A stretch of DNA of 64,000 nt, from assembly GCF_005217605.1 (NCBI RefSeq), contig NZ_SZPX01000002.1, forward strand, positions 186,001 through 250,000, given 5' to 3'. Below the pieces are notes generated by a model that saw nothing but the letters and a program-made list of their open reading frames with translations, did no database searches and had not been told where the DNA came from. Each line of letters opens with the position of its first letter. Within the stretch, counting starts at the first letter, position 1. The stretch is from Sulfurimonas crateris (GTDB taxonomy: Bacteria; Campylobacterota; Campylobacteria; Campylobacterales; Sulfurimonadaceae). A program made the position numbers and the translations under genes. Below, one piece after another: positions 8,596-17,176 of the stretch.

Positions 8596-9578
8596 TGTCA
8601 GGCATAACACCCGATGAGCTGAACCTTCTAATAGAACAGACCTACAAGGTTGAGAAGGAGTTTAATGAGCTAAAAGCCTCTTACGCACATTTGCAGGACA
8701 CAGTTGAAGAGGTTGTCGAGTTTTTGCCAAATGCCATCTGGATATTGGAGAAGGACGGCGGCGTTTTTTTGCAAAACTCTCAGGCAAAATCACTGGGCAA
8801 ATTATTTGAGCTTTTGGAGCTTAAAAATGATGACTACGAGGTACAGTTTGACTCAAAATCCTACCTTATAAAAAGCTCTTCATACAAAGAGAAACTGCTT
8901 CTGAGTGCCACCGATATAACCGAGCAGAAGAGAAAAGAGAACCTCGCAACTATGGGACAGATGGCGGCACATCTCTCTCACGAGATAAGAAACCCTATAG
9001 GCTCTATCTCGCTTTTAAGCTCAACTCTTAAAAAGAGGGTTCTTCCCGAAAACGTGGCAATTGTCGAGGAGATCCAAAAGTCGGTATGCAGGATAGAGAG
9101 GATCATAAAAGCCACGCTGATGTTTAGCAAAGGCGTTCATGCGAACAAAGCGCCGTTTATGTGGAGCGAGCTTCAAGATGCTCTGAATATGGCTGTGGGA
9201 TATTATGACTATACAAAAGAGATTACATTTATATTTCCGCAGCAGAAGTTTATACTAAACGCCGACAAAGACCTTCTGGAGATGCTTTTTTCAAACTTTC
9301 TGACAAATGCCATCGATGCGATAGAGCTTGATGATAATGATTATGGAAGTGTTGAGATACTCTATGAGAGTGATGACGAATTTCATAAATTTTACATATA
9401 TGACAGCGGCGTGATGATAGAAAACACAAAAGAGCTTTTTGAAGCGTTTAAGAGCACGAAGGTCAAAGGAAACGGGCTTGGGCTTGTTCTCTCAAGACAG
9501 ATCGCCGAGGCTCACGGGGGAAGTGTTGAGCTGCTTAGCTCAAAAAGAAAAGGATTTGAGATAAAACTTGCGTTATGA
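8595..9578 (+). CDS. flgS: two-component sensor histidine kinase, FlgS-like
   Basis: A soluble NtrB-type kinase of 327 residues with no membrane segment. Order: an N-terminal helix (LNLLIEQTYKVEKEFNELKASY), a PAS-like sensor domain (about 40-105), the H-box HLSHEIRNP with phosphoacceptor H129, and an HATPase domain with the N-box NFLTNAIDAI and the G-box GNGLGLVLSRQIAEAHGG. The sequence closely recalls Campylobacter/Helicobacter FlgS, which phosphorylates FlgR to activate sigma-54 flagellar genes after export-apparatus assembly. FlgR is not in the window. It starts inside the stop codon of the aminopeptidase gene. Orthology is by recall. Confidence 0.82.
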   Translation: MSGITPDELNLLIEQTYKVEKEFNELKASYAHLQDTVEEVVEFLPNAIWILEKDGGVFLQNSQAKSLGKLFELLELKNDDYEVQFDSKSYLIKSSSYKEKLLLSATDITEQKRKENLATMGQMAAHLSHEIRNPIGSISLLSSTLKKRVLPENVAIVEEIQKSVCRIERIIKATLMFSKGVHANKAPFMWSELQDALNMAVGYYDYTKEITFIFPQQKFILNADKDLLEMLFSNFLTNAIDAIELDDNDYGSVEILYESDDEFHKFYIYDSGVMIENTKELFEAFKSTKVKGNGLGLVLSRQIAEAHGGSVELLSSKRKGFEIKLAL

Positions 9579-9630
9579 CAATTTTTTTTGAATTATAAGA
9601 TGTTAGAATAAACGAAAAAAAGGGGTAAAT

Positions 9631-9918
9631 GTGAAAAAAGAGTTGATCGAGGTTCCAAGAACTACGCTGGATTTTTTCAAATATGAAGAGGATGGCTTGA
9701 CATACTATGAGTATGATGCAACAGGTTGTCAGCCGCCTGAGCCTATGGTAAACACAATGGTTGGGCTCTCTCTCTTAAAAAGCAAAAACGACAGACTGGT
9801 CGGAATATTTTTTCACGAACCTTTTCCACTGTATGAGAGAATTCCACTCACAATATCACATGAAGCAGCGCAGCTTGAGAGCGGCGATTTTAGAATAACT
9901 TTCAAATTGGAAGAATAA
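9631..9918 (+). CDS. conserved hypothetical protein, 95 residues
   Basis: A GTG start preceded by AAAAAGGGG; the in-frame peptide begins MKKELIEVPRTTLDFF. It has no signal peptide, membrane segment or cysteine cluster beyond a single Cys in TGCQPPEP. The sequence suggests a small beta-rich cytoplasmic domain, but I recognise no family. It stands alone between flgS and ccsBA, with a separate promoter-like region on its downstream side. The role is unknown. Confidence 0.65.
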   Translation: MKKELIEVPRTTLDFFKYEEDGLTYYEYDATGCQPPEPMVNTMVGLSLLKSKNDRLVGIFFHEPFPLYERIPLTISHEAAQLESGDFRITFKLEE

Positions 9919-9948
9919 GCCTGCATAGTTAAACTTTGTTATCTAAAT

Positions 9949-9985
9949 TTAACTAGAATATCCTTTTTTAAATTAAGGATCTAAT
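9949..9985 (+). promoter_or_regulatory. putative promoter and RBS of ccsBA
   Basis: Inside the 69-bp gap before ccsBA there is a TAGAAT -10-like hexamer at about 9953-9958 and an AAGGA Shine-Dalgarno before the ATG at 9988. No good -35 is evident, which is usual for this phylum, where a periodic AT signal replaces it. Inferred from sequence only. Confidence 0.35.
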
Positions 9986-9987
9986 AT

Positions 9988-12900
9988 ATGAAACAACTTT
10001 TATCGCTGGTTAGTTCTATGAAAACCATGGCTGTTCTGATGCTAATATTTGCAGCAGCCATCGGTTACGCTACATTTATAGAGAATGACTACGGAACTAT
10101 AACGGCAAAAGCCGATATCTACAACGCTCTTTGGTTTGAAGTGTTAATGGCGCTTTTAGCTCTCAATCTAACAATCAATATATTCAAATACAAGATGTTT
10201 AGCGTTAAAAAAGCTCCTATTTTTATCTTCCACTTGTCGTTTCTTATTATACTTCTAGGCGCGGCAATAACCCGTTTTATAGGTTTTGAGGGTACTATGC
10301 ATATTCGTGAGGGCGAGACGGCAAACACGATGATAAGCATGGACACATATTTTCTAGTAAGTGCGAAAGTTGACGATAACAAAGTCGAGACTCAAGAGAG
10401 CGTATATCTCTCTAAAAGAGGCAGCAACTCTCTATCTGCATCTCTAAACATAGATGGAAAAGATGTAAGCGTAAATCTATCAGAGTACATCCCTGACGTT
10501 GTTGAGAGCTATATCGAGGGTGAAGATGGCGGCTTTGAGATGGTGGATATGATGGTAACGGGCGAGCAGGGGAGCGAGCCTATAAAGCTCCGCAGAGGCG
10601 AATATTATGAAAATGAGAGCATAGCAATAGATTTTGATTCAGGCAAAGTCTTTTTAAGACCTACCATTTCACTCTACAGTGAGGGCGGCGAACTCTTTAT
10701 GAAGCACGATTTCGCACTAAAGTTTATGAAGATGGACGGCAGAGAAGAGGGTGAGATAGCTCCTAGCGATAAGAGTGCTCTTGCATTTAGAACACTTTTT
10801 GGCGCTGAGGGGAGCAACTTTGTCGTTAGAAATTTTTACAAACATACAAAGACAAAACTAGTCTCAAATCCAAACGCATCTGCAATGTCACCAGGAATGG
10901 ATGCTTTAATCTTTGATGTGAATGTCGCAGGCGTATCAGAGTCTGTTACAATTTTCGGTCAGGCGGGAAGAAAGGCTAAAGAGAGCCACAATATAATCAA
11001 TGGCGTAGATGTTCATATAGGGTACGGTTCAAAGATACTAGAACTCCCTTTTGGAGTAAAACTTTTGGACTTTCAGTTAGACAGATACCCTGGTTCTATG
11101 TCTCCTGCATCTTATGCGAGTGAAGTAGAGCTGATAGATGAAGAGCAGAACATACATATGCCTTATAGGATCTATATGAACAATATTTTAGAACACCGCG
11201 GGTACAGATTTTTCCAATCTTCATACGATCAAGATGAACAGGGAACAGTTCTATCAGTCAATAACGATCCCGGAACTCTCCCTTCGTATATAGGATACTT
11301 TCTTTTGAGTGTGGGTATGTTTTGGTCACTCTTTTCAAGAAATAACAGGTTTGCTCAGCTCTCGCAGAGGGCTAGAAAAGCAAGTGAGCAGAAAGCTCTT
11401 GGGGTACTGCTCTCTATCGGTATGCTCTTTAGCGTTGCACCGACATACGCAGAAGATGTGGACCCCCTCATAAAAACGGTACTCTCGTTTGACAAAGAGC
11501 ACGCTAAGAAGTTTGGTGAGCTTATCGTGCAGGACAGCGCAGGAAGAATGAAACCTCTTGATACTCTCTCACATGAGATATTGGCAAAGATATATAGAGG
11601 CTCATCTCTAAAAGTGGGAAATGAGACACTAAATGCAAATCAGGTTATTTTGGGAATGATGTCAAAGCCCGATGCCTATAAAGAGCTTAAAATAATCAGA
11701 ACAAAAAATGAAGAGATAAACAGGATCATAGGAGCAAAACTTAATGCTACCCATGCATCTTTTACGCAATTTTTTGCCGATCCGCAAAATTTAAGCACCT
11801 ATAAGCTGGTCGAGTATGTTGATACTGCAGCCAGAAAAGAGCCAAAAACAAGAGACCTGTTTGATAAAGCGGTTCTAGAGGTAGATGAGAGGGTAAATAT
11901 CTCATTTTCCGTCTATACGGGTGACCTTATAAAAATATGGCCAAAGCCCAATGATCTCAACAATAAATGGTTTCCAAGCATAGAGGCTCTTCAAACTTTC
12001 CCGCAAGACCATGCCCTGAAGATCAGAGAGATAGCGTTTGAGTATTTTGTCTCACTTGACAAAGGCGTTGCAACAGGTGATTGGAGTGATGCAAATAGCG
12101 CAATAGAGAAAATATCCAAGTATCAGAAGTTTTACGGGGTATCCGTTATGCCTTCAGAGAACAGGATCAAAGCTGAGATGTTGTACAACTATGCAAATAT
12201 CTTTGAGAGGCTATACCCTCTCTACTTTGTGATCGGTTTCATACTTTTAATAGCAAGTTTTATAAAGATCCTAAAACCTGCACTAAATATCAGAGTGCTT
12301 GAAAAGAGTTCTCTGTGGCTTTTAACTGCCCTGTTTGTCGCTCACACGTTCGGACTTGGTCTTAGATGGTATGTTGCGGGGCATGCACCTTGGTCTGATG
12401 GATATGAGTCTATGATATACATTAGCTGGGCAACTATTTTAGCGGGTCTCTTCTTCTCTAAACGCTCATCAATGACCATGGCTTCAACTGCAGTACTTAC
12501 AGGCTTGATTCTCTTTGTGGCGCATCTAAACTGGATGAATCCGCAGGTGACAAACTTGGTACCGGTTCTTAACTCATACTGGCTTAGCATACATGTTGCG
12601 GTTATCACTGCTAGTTACGGTTTCTTGGGGCTTGGCGCACTTTTGGGCTTTATAGTGATCCTTCTGTTTATATTTAAGACTAAAAGCAATGAGAAGCATA
12701 TCTCGTTATCAATTAAAGAGCTAAACTCCATTAATGAGATGGGTCTTATGATAGGTCTTGTGTTGTTAACGGTTGGAAACTTCATAGGCGGTGTCTGGGC
12801 AAACGAGAGTTGGGGACGCTACTGGGGCTGGGACCCGAAAGAGACATGGGCGCTTGTGACTATTTTGGTCTATGCGGTCGTTGTTCACCTTAGATTTATC

Positions 12901-13113
12901 AAGTCTATCTACAGCGAATTTAACTTTAGCGTTATTTCATTGTTGTCATATACATCGGTCATCATGACATACTTCGGAGTAAACTATTACCTTGCGGGAA
13001 TGCACTCATACGCAAAAGGCGACCCTGTTCCTATTCCTGATTTTGTTCCTGTGACATATACGATCCTCTTTATTGTTATTGCTGTTGCGTTTAGAAACAG
13101 AAAGTTGGCGTAA
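9988..13113 (+). CDS. ccsBA: fused cytochrome c biogenesis protein CcsBA (ResB-CcsA)
   Basis: System II cytochrome c synthase: it exports haem across the inner membrane and attaches it to CXXCH apocytochromes. 1,041 residues, the fused form typical of Campylobacterota. The N-terminal ResB-like part has membrane segments at about 12-30, 45-60 and 76-93, a long periplasmic region (about 100-425), then a segment near 435. A further periplasmic stretch is followed by the CcsA part with several helices from about 750 on. The haem-handling WWD motif is seen as WGRYWGWDPKETWAL near residue 947, with conserved His in LRWYVAGHAPWSDGYES and AGMHSYAKG. It would mature the five-haem cytochrome at 53357. 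Confidence 0.95.
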   Translation: MKQLLSLVSSMKTMAVLMLIFAAAIGYATFIENDYGTITAKADIYNALWFEVLMALLALNLTINIFKYKMFSVKKAPIFIFHLSFLIILLGAAITRFIGFEGTMHIREGETANTMISMDTYFLVSAKVDDNKVETQESVYLSKRGSNSLSASLNIDGKDVSVNLSEYIPDVVESYIEGEDGGFEMVDMMVTGEQGSEPIKLRRGEYYENESIAIDFDSGKVFLRPTISLYSEGGELFMKHDFALKFMKMDGREEGEIAPSDKSALAFRTLFGAEGSNFVVRNFYKHTKTKLVSNPNASAMSPGMDALIFDVNVAGVSESVTIFGQAGRKAKESHNIINGVDVHIGYGSKILELPFGVKLLDFQLDRYPGSMSPASYASEVELIDEEQNIHMPYRIYMNNILEHRGYRFFQSSYDQDEQGTVLSVNNDPGTLPSYIGYFLLSVGMFWSLFSRNNRFAQLSQRARKASEQKALGVLLSIGMLFSVAPTYAEDVDPLIKTVLSFDKEHAKKFGELIVQDSAGRMKPLDTLSHEILAKIYRGSSLKVGNETLNANQVILGMMSKPDAYKELKIIRTKNEEINRIIGAKLNATHASFTQFFADPQNLSTYKLVEYVDTAARKEPKTRDLFDKAVLEVDERVNISFSVYTGDLIKIWPKPNDLNNKWFPSIEALQTFPQDHALKIREIAFEYFVSLDKGVATGDWSDANSAIEKISKYQKFYGVSVMPSENRIKAEMLYNYANIFERLYPLYFVIGFILLIASFIKILKPALNIRVLEKSSLWLLTALFVAHTFGLGLRWYVAGHAPWSDGYESMIYISWATILAGLFFSKRSSMTMASTAVLTGLILFVAHLNWMNPQVTNLVPVLNSYWLSIHVAVITASYGFLGLGALLGFIVILLFIFKTKSNEKHISLSIKELNSINEMGLMIGLVLLTVGNFIGGVWANESWGRYWGWDPKETWALVTILVYAVVVHLRFIKSIYSEFNFSVISLLSYTSVIMTYFGVNYYLAGMHSYAKGDPVPIPDFVPVTYTILFIVIAVAFRNRKLA

Positions 13114-13124
13114 AAGGCTTAGTA

Positions 13125-13823
13125 GTGGAGTTTTCAGGCTTTAGCAAAAAAACGCTTCCTTTTTTGGAAGCTATCCGCAAAAACAACAACAAAGAGTGGT
13201 TTGAGGCGCACAGAAACGAGTATGAGGAGTATATACTAAACCCATCCCGCGCTTTTGTACAGGAGATGGGTGAACATCTCATGGCGTTGGAACCGACAAT
13301 AGATTTTGAGCCAAAGATAAACAAATCACTCTTTAGAATCTACAGAGATACGCGAAGAATGGGCGCGAACAAGGCACCTTTAAAATCAAGGATCGGCATT
13401 ATCTTTACACAAGGCAGCGGAAGCAGGCTGCAGAGATCCTCCTTTTATCTTCACTTCTCTTGCGACGAGCTTTTTGTTTCCGCTGGTGTGAGATGGTTTG
13501 AAAAACCGATGTTGGATGCTTACAGAGAGTACATAAAAGATGAGAGACGAAGAGTCGAGCTCGATAATCTTTTAGATGCTCTTGAGGCAAAGGGATACAA
13601 GACCATCGATAAGGGCTATAAAAAGTATCCGCGCGGCTTTAGCGCTGACATGCCGAGTGCCCACTTGAGCCTTTATAAAGGGATGGCAGTCTATAAGATC
13701 CTTGAGCCAAGCCTTATAGAAGAGGGCGAGAAGCTCATAGATACGCTCTATAAAATATATGAAGATATGCTACCATTACAAAAAACAGTTTATGAGATAA
13801 GCTTAAGAGCTAAAGAGGATTAG
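13125..13823 (+). CDS. DUF2461 (TIGR02453) family protein
   Basis: 232 residues of the DUF2461 family: NNNKEWFEAHRNEYEEYI near the N terminus, the SLFRIYRDTRRMGANKAPLKSRIGI block at about 67-91, and FYLHFSCDELFVSAGVRW. Function unknown; cytoplasmic. GTG start 11 bases after the ccsBA stop, and only 3 bases before hemH, suggesting an operon ccsBA-DUF2461-hemH-HAD. The pairing with haem genes is positional only. Confidence 0.85.
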   Translation: MEFSGFSKKTLPFLEAIRKNNNKEWFEAHRNEYEEYILNPSRAFVQEMGEHLMALEPTIDFEPKINKSLFRIYRDTRRMGANKAPLKSRIGIIFTQGSGSRLQRSSFYLHFSCDELFVSAGVRWFEKPMLDAYREYIKDERRRVELDNLLDALEAKGYKTIDKGYKKYPRGFSADMPSAHLSLYKGMAVYKILEPSLIEEGEKLIDTLYKIYEDMLPLQKTVYEISLRAKED

Positions 13824-13826
13824 GTT

Positions 13827-14777
13827 ATGAAAAAAGAGGCGATAGTTCTGTTAAATATGGGCGGACCGAATAACCTTGAAGAGGTTGAAGTTTTTTTAAC
13901 AAATATGTTTAACGACAAGAACATAATTACCGTAAAGAGCTCACTGCTTAGAGCCTTTATAGCAAAGATGATTACTTTTACAAGAACGGAAAAATCTCAA
14001 GAGATATACAGACAGATAGGTTCAAAATCTCCGATCGTCGGACATACGAAGGAGTTGGTTGAAAAGCTTCAATCACGCTTCGGCGAAGATGTTGTGGTTG
14101 ATTTTGCTATGCGTTATACGCCTCCTTTTGCCTCGGAAGTTATAGAGAGACTAAACAGAGAAGATATTGAGAAGATTTACCTGATCCCGCTCTATCCGCA
14201 GTTCTCTACGACCACCACAAAGTCCTCTCTAGAGGATTTTGAGGAACAGTACCATCTAAAGGGCGGCGATGCCATTTTGGTTGAGATAAAGCACTTTTTT
14301 CAAAATCAAAACTACAACAGAGCAGTGCTTCAAAGAATCACAGAGCGCATAAGTGCGGATGAGTGTCCAAATTTTGATCTTATCTTCTCTGCTCACGGAC
14401 TACCCGTAAAAGTAATCGAGAGAGGCGATGTTTATGAGCGCCATGTAAACAAGCATGTCGCTATTTTGACAAATATGCTTAAAGAGGCGGGGATGAACTT
14501 TAATGCCATCCATCTGGCATACCAGTCAAAAGTTGGACCGATGGAGTGGCTAAAACCATCGCTTGAAGATAAGCTAAAGGAGATAAAGAGCAACGGAGTT
14601 CTTATTTTTCCGATTGCCTTTACCATTGATAACTCGGAGACCGACTTTGAGCTTGAGATCGAGTACAGAGAAGTAGCAGAGGAGCTTGGTTTTAAGGATT
14701 ATAGAGTCTGCGAGTGTCCAAATGATAGTGACTTTTTTGTTGACACTCTCGTTGAGCTATATGAGAAGATGAGATAA
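13827..14777 (+). CDS. hemH: ferrochelatase
   Basis: Inserts ferrous iron into protoporphyrin IX, the last step of haem b synthesis. The 316 residues begin with the family signature LLNMGGPNNLEEVEVFL, with YPQFSTTTTKSS near 130, the catalytic-histidine motif FSAHGLPVK near 190, and the C-terminal PIAFTIDNSETDFELEIEY carrying the conserved acidic face. Length is right for bacterial HemH. It lies just downstream of ccsBA, so haem supply and cytochrome c maturation are grouped. Function is confident. Confidence 0.95.
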   Translation: MKKEAIVLLNMGGPNNLEEVEVFLTNMFNDKNIITVKSSLLRAFIAKMITFTRTEKSQEIYRQIGSKSPIVGHTKELVEKLQSRFGEDVVVDFAMRYTPPFASEVIERLNREDIEKIYLIPLYPQFSTTTTKSSLEDFEEQYHLKGGDAILVEIKHFFQNQNYNRAVLQRITERISADECPNFDLIFSAHGLPVKVIERGDVYERHVNKHVAILTNMLKEAGMNFNAIHLAYQSKVGPMEWLKPSLEDKLKEIKSNGVLIFPIAFTIDNSETDFELEIEYREVAEELGFKDYRVCECPNDSDFFVDTLVELYEKMR

Positions 14778-14786
14778 AATAAAGAG

Positions 14787-15416
14787 ATGAAAATCGTTAT
14801 CTTTGATATGGACGGCACTCTGCTGGATTCAAAAAAAGATATTACGGTCTCGGTAAACTACGTAAGAGAGATGCACCACAAGCTGCCTCCTCTCAGCGAG
14901 GAGTTTATAGTCGAGGCTATAAATATGGAGGTGCGGAATCTCCCTATGCTTTTTTATGAGACAGAGGTCTATCATCCAAAAGATAGAGATCTATTTGAGG
15001 CTCACTACGAGCAGGAGTGCGTAAAAAACGTCTATCTATATGATGGCGTAGAAGAGCTGCTTCAAAAACTCGTAGCAGCAAACGTAAAAATATCGGTCGC
15101 CACAAATGCTCCAACGCAGTTTGCACTAAGGATGCTCGAACATCTGAAAGTAAAACCTCTCTTTGATGTCATCATAGGAGCGGACATGGTCTCCGCTTCA
15201 AAACCGAGCCCTGAGATGCTTCATCATATCTTGAACCACTATGAGTACGATGCAACAAATCATAAGGCGTGGATGGTAGGAGACAACACAAAAGATATTT
15301 TAAGTGCAAATAGCGCAGGCATAGAGTCGATATTTGCGACATGGGGTTTTAGCCCTAAAAGCGACGCTAAACTTATTGTAAAAAAACCTGCCGAGGTATT
15401 AGATATAGTTTTATAA
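14787..15416 (+). CDS. HAD-superfamily hydrolase, Gph/phosphatase-like
   Basis: A 209-residue HAD subfamily IA phosphatase. Motif I FDMDGTLLDS (nucleophile D6, acid D8), motif II SVATNAPTQ near 110, motif III Lys in ASKPSPEM near 132, motif IV MVGDNTKDI near 162. The helical cap between motifs I and II is of the phosphoglycolate-phosphatase type. The substrate cannot be told from sequence; phosphoglycolate or another sugar phosphate is plausible. It follows hemH by 9 bp, so it is probably in the same transcript. Confidence 0.85.
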   Translation: MKIVIFDMDGTLLDSKKDITVSVNYVREMHHKLPPLSEEFIVEAINMEVRNLPMLFYETEVYHPKDRDLFEAHYEQECVKNVYLYDGVEELLQKLVAANVKISVATNAPTQFALRMLEHLKVKPLFDVIIGADMVSASKPSPEMLHHILNHYEYDATNHKAWMVGDNTKDILSANSAGIESIFATWGFSPKSDAKLIVKKPAEVLDIVL

Positions 15417-15460
15417 AACTTTATGCTAGAATAGTTTTAAACTATTTTAAGGACGCAAAA

Positions 15461-16720
15461 GTGTTTGATAGTGACTTACTTATTGCATTTGGGTTGATGG
15501 CACTGCTTTTTCTTAGACAGATATCGATTATAAAAGAGCCAAACAAGATAAACTATGCGCCTCTAATGCTTGGCATCGGTGCTATAAGCGCCGTTGTCCA
15601 CTTTATTTTACACCCTGATAGCATAGATATGTTCATGGCTCTCAAAGAGAGCTTCTTTCCCATCTTAGTCTCCCTTATTTTATACATAATAATGAATATT
15701 TTTCACCAGACACAGCAAAGAGAGCAGGAGAGGACTCAACACAAATTTACAAAAGCGCTAACTCAACAGCTCTCTGAGCTTAAAGAGTTTACGTCTGAGC
15801 TTGAGAAAAAGATGATCTTAAATCAGAACCAAGACAAGCAGATGCAAGAGGAGAACAGAGAGAGATTTAAGCATGATATAAAGGCGCTTGACTCTATACT
15901 GATAAACCAGAACAGATTTGTAGAAAAGTTTGAAGAGATGCGCGGCTGGCATGAAGATGTCAAAAGCTCTTTTGAAAATTTCACAGATGTGCAGATACCT
16001 TCGCTTGATAATATAGTACATAAACACATAGATATACTAAGGGTCGCCGAGCAGGATCACTTCAATAAGGTAAAGACTACTCTGGCAAAAGCGATGGAGA
16101 GCAGAAGCGACATAATAGATGAGATCGAAGAGCTCAAAGAGAATCTTCAGCAGATGAGCAACCTCTCAAAAAGTATTGCCAAATCGATCGTGAAAGAGAC
16201 CATTGGGGAGCTCTCAAGTATCTCAAAATCTTTTGAAAAAGAGGTGCTCTCTTTAAGGTCACATACCGAAGGTGTAAACACATCTCTTTATGAGAGTGAA
16301 AACAGGCTTGGAGGCATAAAAGAGCAAAGCGAGATCATTATGAAGCAGATGATCCTCTCTTCAAACAAGATGCGCGAGCTTAAAGATCAAAACAGCTCTC
16401 TGCATGACATATACTCTACGATGAGAGATCTGATGAAAGATATAGAGGTCATTAAGTCGGAGTATGTAAAATCGCAGTCACAGCTTAGTATGATGATAAA
16501 AGAGTTCAAAGATATAAAAGAGAGCGAGATAAAGAGCGCAAAAGAGCAGATGGAGTCCATTGGCAATGAACTTGGAGCTAAAATAGAGAGCTCTTTGGAA
16601 AAGCTGCACAAAGACTACTCTTTGGCGAATGAAGATATCTCCCAAAGTGTCAAATTTCTCTCTAAGCAGGCTCAGCTAAAAAGCGGCTATACAATGTCAG
16701 AGAGCAAAGAGAATAAGTAG
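15461..16720 (+). CDS. membrane-anchored coiled-coil protein
   Basis: GTG start after AAGGACGC. Two or three hydrophobic segments in the first 90 residues (about 5-18, 33-49, 63-84) are followed by some 320 residues of heptad-rich, Glu/Lys/Ser-rich coiled coil to the C terminus. There is no HAMP or MCP signalling hairpin motif, so it is not a chemoreceptor despite the similar look. It may be a scaffold or envelope-tethered structural protein. It overlaps the convergent small membrane-protein gene by 24 bp at its 3' end. No family recognised. Confidence 0.75.
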   Translation: MFDSDLLIAFGLMALLFLRQISIIKEPNKINYAPLMLGIGAISAVVHFILHPDSIDMFMALKESFFPILVSLILYIIMNIFHQTQQREQERTQHKFTKALTQQLSELKEFTSELEKKMILNQNQDKQMQEENRERFKHDIKALDSILINQNRFVEKFEEMRGWHEDVKSSFENFTDVQIPSLDNIVHKHIDILRVAEQDHFNKVKTTLAKAMESRSDIIDEIEELKENLQQMSNLSKSIAKSIVKETIGELSSISKSFEKEVLSLRSHTEGVNTSLYESENRLGGIKEQSEIIMKQMILSSNKMRELKDQNSSLHDIYSTMRDLMKDIEVIKSEYVKSQSQLSMMIKEFKDIKESEIKSAKEQMESIGNELGAKIESSLEKLHKDYSLANEDISQSVKFLSKQAQLKSGYTMSESKENK

Positions 16721-17086
16721 CGGATATAAAAAAAGCCCGATATATGGTAAAAAGCTGTTTATAGGTGCAAGAAGAATAAGGCTTAACTCTTGTGAGAGCT
16801 CTCTTTTTGTGTATATCTGCTCTATTAGAAGTATCTTGGTAGCAATATCCAGAGTCTTCAAAAAGAGCAGTATCAAGGCGTAGATATTTAGATCGGTAAG
16901 CATCGCAAAGCCGATGCTGAAATAGAATGTCGGATGCATTATCAAAAACAGCAATATGCTCTTTGAGTAGTATCTGTGCATCTTGATTATCATGCCCATA
17001 ATAGTCGGCGCCTTCTGCCAAGTTACTTCAAAAAACTCTAACAAAATAAACAAAAGTAAATAGTTCAAAATCAAATCATCAGTCAT
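16697..17086 (-). CDS. small multi-pass membrane protein, unknown
   Basis: 129 residues, four predicted hydrophobic helices (about 5-20, 45-62, 65-85, 105-129) separated by short charged loops such as EVTWQKAPT and QIYTKRELSQE. This frame was chosen over the overlapping 119-codon frame on the same strand because its hydrophobicity and loop charge pattern look like a real membrane protein. It faces away from the adhesin gene. No family recognised. Confidence 0.6.
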   Translation of the reverse strand: MTDDLILNYLLLFILLEFFEVTWQKAPTIMGMIIKMHRYYSKSILLFLIMHPTFYFSIGFAMLTDLNIYALILLFLKTLDIATKILLIEQIYTKRELSQELSLILLAPINSFLPYIGLFLYPLLILFAL

Positions 17087-17176
17087 CCTTGCATTTTACT
17101 ATATTAATACTAAAGTACTATTTACTTGCAAAAATCTATATGTTAACATTGTGGGATAATAAAACGGAGGTGTGAT

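Noticed and set aside
15461-16720. Chemoreceptor call for the coiled-coil membrane protein
   Set aside because: The conserved signalling hairpin and HAMP motif are absent; only coiled coil and membrane anchors are seen.
16662-17021. 119-codon minus-strand frame
   Set aside because: Overlaps the 129-codon membrane protein frame, which has a better hydrophobic pattern; cysteine/tyrosine-rich translation looks like a shadow.
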